Assembly (NCBI RefSeq): GCF_030272615.1
Contig: NC_081406.1
Span: forward strand, 399,664,939 to 399,728,938
Reading direction: 5' to 3'
Length of the DNA: 64,000 nucleotides
Source: Cryptomeria japonica
Taxonomy: Eukaryota; Streptophyta; Pinopsida; Cupressales; Cupressaceae
Below are positions 36,843 through 46,408 of this stretch, in pieces; the first letter of the stretch is position 1; the number at the start of each line of letters is the position of its first letter. The position numbers and the translations under genes were made by a program. The notes beneath the pieces are model-generated. The model searched no databases, was not told where the DNA came from, and saw only the letters and a list, made by a program, of their open reading frames with translations.

Positions 36843-37718
36843 CCCTCACTCATTTCATTTTAAAGAGTTAGAGACAGAGAGAAAAAGTTAGAAAAGTTGG
36901 AGAGAAATAAGTTTAATTTTGTTAGTAGCAAATTTAAGTAGTGAAGAGAGAAAGTTGAACAATTGTTGTTATTTGACTATGAGATCAATGAAATATTGAA
37001 GTTTTGTTGCAATCCATGTGGCTATCTTCATGGTTGTTTATCTTCTTGAATCACTCTTAGTAGAAATATCATTTAGATTTTAAGTTTGAAGGACGAATGT
37101 TGTGCCTGATCTTTGATAAGACTCACATTCCAAACTACTAGCTTCTTACTGATTGTAAGAACGCCTTGCGTGGTCAACTGGAAACATTGAAATTGATTAA
37201 GAGTTCAATTATTATTGGAGGTATTGGTACGTATCTCCCTGATAGTATCTATCTCCTTAGTAATTTGAAAATCGTGAATACCCTTAGAAGATCGCACCAA
37301 TTCCAGTGGAGTTGTAATTCTTTGGCGATACTGAAATTGGTAGAATCTTATCAAGACCAGCCTTCATCAAGTCATTCTTAGGATTAGTTTAAGTATCTCT
37401 TCCTTGAAACCCTCTATCTTTTGATCTTTTTGAAAATCCGTTAGTATTAGGAAAATCCTGTTTCCTCATTTGGAAAGATAGTAACACGAACAAGCTTTCT
37501 TTGAAAGTACGTAAGGCCCCTTGAAGAAACAGCAAACACAACGACCACTGGTGCTTATCCACGAGTAGAGACCCTACAAAGCAGAACCTTGAAGTCCTTC
37601 CGATTGATCCTTTTTGCGATATCTTCAGCATTCGAAGACTTTACTCAAGAGAGGATAAGATACCTCTAGGTATTTTATTCTGTGTTTGGTCGTGTACACA
37701 ATACACGTCAACAGGTTT

Positions 37719-39110
37719 GCACGCTGCCACAAAGTTATAGTGGTTTGTCCAAAATTCCCTACGGCTTGGGCAACTAGACTCTAAATATTTACCTTTTCTT
37801 GAGAAGCAATGGCCACCATCACATCCTAGTTAATCTTGTGGGAACTCAATGCAAAGCAGTTGAAGATTATATATTTGGCTTAATCTACATACCCCCCACC
37901 TACCTTGACCACTTTTAAAAAGTGATGAATGACTTGTTGAATGCAAGTAGTGATTGTCTATATGATTCATCTCAAATAGCTATGTGCAAGTACTCAACAT
38001 CCAAGTCTGAAGAATGTTGCCCTAAAGTTAGCTCAATAAGTTGAGAAAAATATGGCTTACAGAGTTATGCATTGAATACTAGATGCAAACTCAAGTATTG
38101 TGGTAGATCGAAAACATAGTGTTCTCACCTACTATACACAAGATACGATATGGAACATAGTGCAAAGGTTTCATCTTTCTATGTACACCCTTGAAACACT
38201 CTTTCAAAAGATGCCACCAAAATTTGTGACCAAACTTGAATAAGTCACTGGATGTTGTGCATCATACCATTCTTTGTACCATTGTTGTTGGTGCAAGGGC
38301 ATCTACTATACTTGTTGATTAACACTCTATGCACTTCTCAATCAGGAGTGTGTGATCCCACAGTGCATGATGCAAGAGATGATTTGTCCAAGGGTCCAAA
38401 AAGGACTATACCCTATAGAATTGTGCAAATCTTTGTAGACATGTTATATGTACAGCAAATTTCCCAAATGCACACATCCACATTATTCTAAAAGCATGAA
38501 AGATGTAGATGCAGTAACGTGTGATTTGACCACTTGAAATTGGTTGTCTATTTGTAGAGGAGGACTGATCCTGTTAAGTATCCAGCTTATGAAACAAAGT
38601 TTGCTAAAAATGGCTGAAAGAATTAATGTCACAATCAGACATATTAAATGTTGATAGCCAAAAATGTACCCATACATGGTCAAAAAAGTATTTTGGGGTC
38701 TCCTATGTGTAGATGTTTTTCTTGTAAGCAACTATGGTGGGCATCTTTGAATATATATCCACTAAAACAAACAAAAAAAATTCTAATATTATCATAGGTA
38801 GTTTGCTCATGAAATATGTTATAGATTCTCAAGGTCTTTATCGTACCACCAAAGGTGAGTAGAGACCCAGCTTCTTTTTCATGGCCTTGATAATGCAACT
38901 AGAAACGTAGGCTTTAATATGGTGCTCAATGTCTATGTGTATATGAGGCCATTGCCTTTGTAATGCCCATGTGTCTAATTATTTTGGCATAGCCAGATGA
39001 ATTGTTTGTTAGGTACACCTTCTAGAACGCAAAGATGCCAAATCTTGTAAATAAGTTTGTTGGGTAGATAGAATTTGCAAGCCTGCTACATTGAGATAAT
39101 GTTTTAATTT
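37719..39110 (-). pseudogene. Ty3/Gypsy integrase remnant, heavily decayed
   Basis: On the minus strand from about 39060 to 38490 a broken frame resembles Gypsy integrase. An AMKKKLGLYSPL stretch fits the AK..GL.SPLP linker after the zinc finger, a VDIYSKM-like stretch fits VVVDRLSKMAHF, and LSAIFSKLCF, then PPLQIDNQFQVV fits FW..LF and YHPQTDGQTEVV. Many stops and frameshifts are present. DNA left of 38480 down to element A is not recognisable but probably belongs to the same element. No LTR was found. Confidence 0.45.
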
Positions 39111-40694
39111 GTATTTTACAAGACAACAAAAAATGGAAAAATAGACAGAGAAGAATTAATCTTCAAATTGTCTACAAAGCTCCCTAAGATCTAACTAATC
39201 CTAAAACAAACCTTAGATTATAACTATAATCAGAATATAGGCATGCACACTATACTAAATTTCAAAAGTAGTCTTTCATGAATGTATTAAACTACTGGCT
39301 GACTATATTTTTGCCCCAAGTGCAAATGTCACACTATTAACAGTCAAAACCTGCAATGAGATTTTCAAATATTAAGGAGAGCAAAAGTATGAGAACAAAC
39401 AATAAAACTCAACTTCCAACAAATTAAATCAAATATTCAATTGCAACAAGATAAAAACGGAGAACATTGCAAATATTTACCACTAGCTAAAGAAAAGATC
39501 AAAATCAACAAGAGGAGATGATTAAACCAAAAAGCTGATTGAATAAAATACGAATGGAATACAAGGTTTAAGACAGGCAGCTTGCCTTAGAAACACGTAA
39601 AGTTACTTGCAAGAAGAAAGGCAAACGCTAATACAATGTTCAACATCAAGCTTCAATATAGCACCCAAATTCTTTCACAATGACTTGATATTCAATATAT
39701 GTATTTATATATACAATGATTCATACCATTGAGATGAAGAACTTGTGGGAAGTCAAGAACCAACCCTTTGAGAATTGAGATTAATTTGAACAAGAAAAAC
39801 AATTCTAACAACACCATTTAACAAAGATCAAGATTGAACGCATGCAACAACTCTAAAGCATACAAAGCTACTTTGCAAGTTAGAGATCAATTTCCCACAA
39901 AGTTTCATAAAAACTTCCTTTATTGCTTGACTTTCCAAAATTGCACAATTACAACACAAAATTCAACTTTGAAACATGATGGATAACTTCACAACAAAAG
40001 CTAAACACAAACTCTCCCTCCATTCTACATGCTCAAAGCATTTATTTATAAGCTCTCTAAGAGAAGCTTCTACGAAAAAATAAAAATAAAACTGCATTTA
40101 AAGTAACTCTATCTCCTGAAATATCCCCTGCTGTTATAGGACTAAAAATGCATGGGATATCGTCAAACACTTAGCTGGCAGCCTGCTGTTCCAAGTCTCA
40201 GTCTGTATAACCTGCATGTTATGCGGTTTCTAGACTGCAGTATAACTTGCATGTTATGCTGTTTTGACTGTTGCAAATTTTCACACTTGTGTTTGCATAA
40301 ACCACAAAGAATAATAAAAGGATGACTACCAATCAACACTATAAGCCTCTAGGGTGATGGTGCAAGTTGTAAATGCAATAATAAAAGATTAAGTGCAAGA
40401 ATCACACACCTACAGCTGACTGTAATTTAAGCAAACAGTTGACATGAAACTTTGGGACAAAGTACAAATGAGAAGCACCTTATTACCCCCTTTTATTCAC
40501 GAGGCAATACATCCATTACAATGCTCTTAACATGTATCCAAAGTCCTAGCAACCAATCACTGCATGCTCAGAAATTCTGAATACATATGGCAGCCATGGA
40601 GTTCTGCATACAACAAGAAATTACAAGGAGAATGATGCCAAAAGGAACCTGATATAAACGCCTTGCCTTGTGACTGAAGAAGCAATCAATATCC
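39111..40694. other. Intergenic-type DNA inside the intron
   Basis: AT-rich, no gene recognised. The direct repeat TATAAC(C/T)TGCATGTTATGC occurs twice near 40207 and 40240. Confidence 0.4.
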
Positions 40695-41090
40695 ATGCTT
40701 GGGTGCCGTATGAAGTCTCTGCTTACGGAAAATCGTGACGTCCCTAATGTCCTTTCGAGGGCCAAGTTTCTTGTTTTGGATGAAGCAGATCATGTGTTGG
40801 ATATGGGCTTTGAGGATGAACTAAAGGCAACATTTCAGTATTTGCCTAAAGAACGGCAAACCCTTTTGTTTTCAGCAACAATGGCCGGTGATTTAAAAGC
40901 ACTGCATGAGTTGTCTGGAGACAAAGCATACTTTTATGAAGCATATGAGGGGTTTAAGACAGTTGAGTCTTTGAAGCAGCAACATGTTTTTGTTCCTGAA
41001 AATGTTAAGGATGTGTATCTTGTCCACATTATTTCCACAATGGAAGATAATGGCATCAGGTCTGCCATGTTTTTTGTTTCCACTTGCAGG
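40695..41090 (+). pseudogene. Captured fragment of a DEAD-box RNA helicase (RH36/Dbp8/DDX49 type)
   Basis: An intact frame of about 130 residues covers the middle of a DEAD-box helicase. It contains [15 protein letters not shown] (motif II, DEAD), LLFSATM (motif III, SAT) and ends with [13 protein letters not shown], the start of the second RecA-like domain (motif IV region). The [18 protein letters not shown] stretch is characteristic of plant RH36, a nucleolar rRNA-processing helicase. Motifs I, Ia, V and VI are missing on both sides; the upstream Gly-Arg (motif Ib, usually TPGR) is already altered. After Arg the frame enters unrelated sequence and stops. About 200 bp downstream lies the 3' region of a Copia-like element, so transposon capture is plausible. 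It has no in-frame stop. Confidence 0.8.
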
Positions 41091-41548
41091 ATGGAGATTG
41101 CATTCAAGGGTGGATGAGCTTGATACATCATGTAAGGAAGTATCACAGGCTGCTGCCATGAAATTGAATTGGTGGCTAAGAGACATCTCTTCGAAGAGGA
41201 AGAATCAACAGTCAAAGAGAGCCTGACATTTCAGATTCAGAGGGAGCCTAACATTTCAGCTTCAGAAGCAACCTTGGAAAAGGAGGTCAGAGGGTTAATG
41301 CATTTCTCCTTGAGAGAGACTTGAGGTGTAAGCCCTTATCTCCACCCTCCGATACGGTTCATGGTGGATGTCATGTGTGTGACGCCATGACAACACCACG
41401 TGAGAGAGTCCGGGGTGATTTTCTTGTACTTGTGTGTTTACCCTCTGGGAGAGCCATGGTGAATATCATTGTGAGGTGACGATCTCATAATGATGAACAC
41501 TTGTACATCTCACCATCATTGTGAGGTGACGATCTCACAATAATGGTT

Positions 41549-41737
41549 GATATCACGTGAGGTGGTATCTATGGATAAACCATAATGGTGGATGTCGCGG
41601 GAAGTGATATCTATGGATATGCCATAATGGTTGATATCACGTGAGGTGATATCTATGGATAAACCATAATGGTGGATGTCGCAGGAAGTGATATCTATGG
41701 ATATGCCATAATGGTTGATATCACGTGGTGATGTCTA
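41549..41737 (+). repeat. 42-bp array of GATATCAC-type hairpins
   Basis: Units start at 41549, 41591, 41633, 41675 and 41717, exactly 42 bp apart. They alternate between GATATCACGTGAGGTGATAT-like and GATGTCGC(G/A)GGAAGTGAT-like versions, so the true dimer is 84 bp. Further degenerate units follow near 41757 and 41794 and precede near 41461 and 41511. Confidence 0.88.
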
Positions 41738-41989
41738 TGGACAAGTCATGATGGTTGATATCACAGTGAGATATGGATGTAGCCATTGTGGTTAACATCA
41801 CTATGAGGTGATGTGTTTTGTGCAGCTGGAAGTATCCTCCCTAGCTGAGAGGGAGTGTTGAAGATTGGCAGCGTCGATTATCACTTCCAGTCTGAGGAAG
41901 ACAAATGTGTAAGTGGCCTAATCAGCTAAAGATGGAGTGTTGATCGGATTCCTACAGGCCAACATAGATAACATAAAGGTTGTGATAAT

Positions 41990-42375
41990 TATTGTGATAT
42001 AATAATTATATTGATAGGCATTGATAATATAATTATTATATTTTATTGGGATAATATTTGTGATAATATAATTATTATATATCTGATGTAATAATTATAT
42101 TAATAATAATATTATTATTATTGAAATTATATAATATAATTATCTTATATTATTATTAAGATTATATTATATTATTATAATATAATAATATAATATAATT
42201 ATATTATATTATTATTAAATAATAATATAATTATCTTGTATTATTATTGAGATTATATTATATTATTGTAATATAATAATATAATTATATTATATTATTA
42301 TAATATAATAATATAATTATATTATATTATTATAATATAATAATATAATTATATTATATAATAACATAATATAAT
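41990..42375. repeat. AT-only palindromic tract
   Basis: Nearly pure A/T sequence made of TAATATAATTATATTA-like palindromes repeated many times inside the LTR at 41856-42530. It probably expanded by slippage. Confidence 0.9.
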
Positions 42376-42530
42376 TATTGGGCCAAGAGTGGTGACCCTT
42401 AGTGAAGAGACATCACCAATATATATAATTGAAGTGATGAACACATACAATCAATTAATGGAATATATGAAGATGGGCACCCATATGCAGCAATAAAAAG
42501 AAAGAATCAATACCTGTGGTAACATCAACA

Positions 42531-43563
42531 TTATTCACGCATCGATCAATGATTATGTAGCATACTATTAAATGTTTTTCTTCTGCCATTTTGCATTATT
42601 CCATCTTCCAATTCAATTCTAAACTATAAATTGGCATTTGGCATTGATCAATAATGAAGTATCATACTATCAAATGTATTTAGTTTTATAATTTTGTATA
42701 TTTCTTTAAATTTTTGTATATAATATGTATATATATATATGTACGGATGAACCCAACCCACGAACTGAAAGGGCAAAAAAAAATTTACCGGAACCCACGA
42801 ACCGGGTTCGTGTGCCTGAACCCAAACCGGTAACTTAGTTTTTTATATACAAAAAGATGGGATTAAAATAAGGCATAAAACTTTTTACAGAGCATAAGTC
42901 AAGCAGCAAATGAAACAAGTCTCATAAGATCTGAAACAAAAATAACAATAGAAAAATGAAACTAAGAAACTAAGAAACAAAAACTATTCACTAGCAGCTA
43001 TATTGTGAAGATTCCTATTGTTTATGTAATCTATTGCTATATCTTTTAGGCATTCTTATTTAAATAAAATAAAATGTGAAGATTCCTATTGTTTATGTAA
43101 TCTATTGCTATATCTTTTAGGCATTCTTATTTAAATAAAATAAAATATAATAAAATTATGATTTGTCCACAATATGCTCTCACCTGACCTTCACGAAATC
43201 TTAGTGATTAGAAGGTAGTGAATAATCATAGAGGTCTATCAAGCCCTCTTCCTTGCAAACTTTCTTTCACCACATTTGCTGGTGTAATTATGTCAAACAT
43301 TTGAAGAGTGTTCAGAAAAGGATCAGTAAGTAAATGTTGTTTGTATGCATCATATCTTTGTTATTATTTATTGTGTTGTGCTTGTTATGGTTGAATGCTA
43401 CTCTGCAATCCAATAAGGCACTGGTCTTAAATAAATAAAATCAATCATCTATTAGTATAGGAGTTAGTTTTAGGATTTGTTCATGATTAAGTATCAAAAT
43501 GAGGAAAACTTCAAGCAAAACCTAATAGTTAAACCATTCACTGAATGATGTTCAATGTATTAC
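42531..43563. other. DNA between two LTRs, with a 71-bp tandem duplication
   Basis: No gene recognised. The unit GTGAAGATTCCTATTGTTTA occurs at 43005 and 43076, and the two copies (to about 43146) are identical over about 71 bp. Confidence 0.7.
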
Positions 43564-45335
43564 TGCAATGTCCCCATTTTGAAAACAGGATTTAACAATA
43601 AATACTAATAATAAAATTAATATATAAAAATAAAATAAATAAAGTTTAGTTAAGTTTAATGAATAGTTAAAAGGCATGAAATGAAAAGCTGTGACTCCCT
43701 CAAACATGAGATATAAAAGGGAGTAAGAGAACCTCATTTGGGGGGAGAATTTAAAAAATAAGCTGCAAATCTGATTTAAATAAGTGCAGATTTGATTGTG
43801 AAAGGTTGTGTCCCTTTCAAAGGGCAGAAATAATGAAGAGTTGCACTGCACCCTTTCAAAGGGTGCGTCTCTTGCCAAAGGGCATACATGATGAAGAGGT
43901 GTGACCTCTCCCTCACATTGAGAAATATAAAGGAAATGGAATCAAAGCATCCAGAGGGATCATGATCGATCAGATCACAACAGAACTGTTATTAAGTTAT
44001 AGGCAGTAAAATATCATTGTTCTTGGTGTTAACATTAATTCATTAATAAAATAGAGAACACGGAAAAGGGATCAGGAGTAATCGGAGTAAACAGACATTG
44101 TGGACATGGCTGACGCACACAATCAGCCTGCATCAACCATTCAATGATAATAATAAGGAAGAAGCACGATAAGAGAGCATGAAAGGAATCTCCCAGTCAG
44201 CCAGCGGGATAAGCAAGAACAGTCAGAGCATTAACAGGTACGTATTTTTATGATTTTCTGAGTTAGCATTAAATCATATCAGTCAGTTTAATATATGTAT
44301 TAAAGTCCAAATATGTGCATCATTGAATATAAATTAAGGTGGGTGTTTTAGATAGATTTATGACAATTAACATAAGTGCAAAGGTAAATTATATATATAT
44401 ATATTTATCAGACAGCGTTAAAATCACAGTATTGTTTGACATAACATTTAAAGGTATATCTGTGTATAAATCCAAGAATACAGAATACAATCAAAATTCA
44501 GTTACACAAGTTATTATAATGTTGTGAACTCATATGATGCTAATGATATAATAAGCAATAGATTGATTGCAATGGAATAATGACAGTAAATGGTTAATAT
44601 TGATACAAAGTAATACTAACAGAAAACATTGATGATAACCCAACACAAGGCACTAATGTAGTATAATATAATGTAATGATTATGTCAGAGATAATTCATT
44701 GTCATAATGAGATAAATTGAATAAATATAATGATTCACTGGAAATGAGAGATCCTCTCTTAAGTAAACCACTCCATAGTGGATGCCTAATCCCTGCCACA
44801 TGGAGCCACGAGGGATGAAGCACCTGCTCTTGGGCTTAAGGAGGAAGGTAGTTGTGATGAGGGGGAACAGCGATAGAACACCTCACTGGGTACGCCACTC
44901 CATGATGGATGCTTAACACCTGCCATATGGAGCCAGGAGGGATATGGTATCCACCCTTGGACCTAGGAGGGAGGATTTCTTGGACACCCTATCCAACTAG
45001 CCTACCCTAGTGTAATAAGGAATTGGATAATTAAGAAAAGCAACTAACCTATAATCTGATTTTATCTAACAAATGTGACTGTATCTAACAAATATAACAA
45101 TCTGAATTTATCTAATAGACCTAATACTAATGGTAATTAATACATTAAGGTTTACATCACTCGGAACACTTCTTTAGTATGTGTTTCAGTTTTACAAGTA
45201 TCATTTCATATATGTTCTCTAAATTTGTGTTACAGGAAAACAGTATATAAAGGTACTCCCATAGACTTAATTACCTATTTTAGATTTGGGCGAATTTGGG
45301 TTAATTTAAAGTATAACTAATTAGGGGACATTACA
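43564..45335 (+). mobile_element. Solo LTR, 1,772 bp
   Basis: It begins TGCAATGTCCCC and ends GGGGACATTACA, with a perfect target duplication ATTAC (43559-43563 and 45336-45340). TATA boxes (TATAAAAG at 43712; ATATAAAGG near 43925) set the plus orientation. A perfect palindrome GCACCCTTTCAAAGGGTGC lies at 43848-43866, with a similar one at 43811. A duplicated CACTCCAT(A/G)(G/A)TGGATGC block lies in 44760-44950. No internal region or second LTR. Confidence 0.88.
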
Positions 45336-45918
45336 ATTACTCAATGTATTTATACTTTGCCAATGCCTAAAGAAACATAACTTTTTATCCCCAGATGCAT
45401 ATGTCTACGTATTATCAACTATAAAGCGGATTTATTATACTAACTGAGCTTAGTCTAGAGACTATTATTGAAACTATCAACTATAGGGAGATTTTACTAC
45501 AACCAGTTGAGATTAGTCTAGTGACAGTTATTAATATTCTCACAATTGGGTATAGTTATTGTGAAGTGCACTGGTTGTTCATTGTGTTTCATGTGAATGC
45601 CTATTAAGGAATAACTCTAGGAACACCCTCCTAGATTTAAGGAGAGCCTGCAGCGAAGATAAGATTACCCACTGTCACCAATTGGACTTTAACTCTCAAC
45701 GATCTATAAATGAACCACAATTTTGCCATCTTGAAGACACCCTTGGCCTAGATTGCTGAGTTAAGTTTTAGAATTTTAGAGTGGTTTTGGGACCCAACAA
45801 AGCTGAGCATGTTTTTTGTCAGCAAGTTTGTTACAGCATTTGCCTATTCCCAAAAGAAGTGAGAAAGCAAACCCATGGACTTCATCACTAACTTTACTAA
45901 GGTAAATGGCAAGTGCTG
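45336..45918. other. Short segment between the solo LTR and element B
   Basis: No gene recognised. A CAACTATA..GAGATTAGTCTAG block is duplicated near 45415-45530. Confidence 0.4.
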
Positions 45919-46408
45919 TGTTGTGACCTAATCACACATCACCCCATCCCAGATAGGGACCCCCTACTTTTTAGGCCCTCTCAGTCGTTTGGTTTTGGTT
46001 TTTGGGGTCTTTTGGTGACAGTCTCAACAGTTTCTCTGCTTTGCAAGTGTCTGGGGGTCTTATTGAGTAAGTTTGCTTTTTCGTTTGAGCGAATTTGGTC
46101 GTCTAGGTCGTCTAGGGCTCCTTTTGTCAATTTTAGGATTTCTGCGTTCAGTCCTAGATTTTAGGGATTTCTGTTAGGGTTTTGGAAAAACTGAGTGTAG
46201 AACTAGAGTCAGGACCCTTCGAGGAACCTCCCAGTAAAATTTGGGCGAAATTGGAGCAAGAAAGTTCCTATTTTTTAGGGATTTTACTGTGTCTCGGAAT
46301 GTCTTCATTTTGCCAAAAATCAAACTCACTATTTTTAGTAATTTCTATTTTTAGTAAGTTACTATTTATAGTAAGTCATTCTAACGTCCTATTTTGGGAT
46401 CTAATATT

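Larger units (their letters stand above)
28947..37713 (+). mobile_element. Element A: giant solo-LTR-like unit with internal genes (8,767 bp)
   Basis: It begins TGTTGTGACCATGTCACACA and ends ACACGTCAACA, so its ends are TGTTG..CAACA. A perfect 5-bp target duplication GGTTT flanks it (28942-28946 and 37714-37718). Layout: 0.5-kb leader, 18-copy hairpin array (29445-32419), about 1 kb of AT-rich DNA, a long coding frame (33441-36643), a TATA box (36834) and an 880-bp tail. Neither end recurs at the other end, so there are no paired LTRs, primer-binding site, gag or pol. Integrase-type ends plus a promoter near the right side suggest a single very long LTR whose U3 carries genes; a new non-LTR class is the alternative. 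Element B is the second copy. Confidence 0.75.
41290..42530 (+). mobile_element. Copia-like 3' end: hairpin region, polypurine tract and LTR
   Basis: A hairpin-rich non-coding region (41360-41830) is followed by the purine tract AGCTGAGAGGGAG (41843-41855) and an LTR that starts TGTTGAAGATTGG at 41856 and ends ACATCAACA at 42530, so its ends are TGTTGA..TCAACA. The intact Copia element at 53-59 kb has the same order: hairpins, AGCTAAGAGGGAG, then TGTTAAT. The 5' LTR, gag and pol are missing. The 675-bp LTR contains a long AT-rich palindromic tract (41990-42375). Confidence 0.7.

Noticed and set aside
36640-37713. A conventional 3' LTR of element A matching its left end
   Set aside because: I looked for TGTTGTGACC and the following text near the right end and for the CACGTCAACA end near the left. 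Neither recurs, so paired LTRs are not supported.
40695-41226. Functional helicase gene nested in the intron
   Set aside because: Only motifs II and III and part of motif IV are present. ATP-binding motif I and motifs V-VI are missing on both sides and the frame runs into unrelated sequence.
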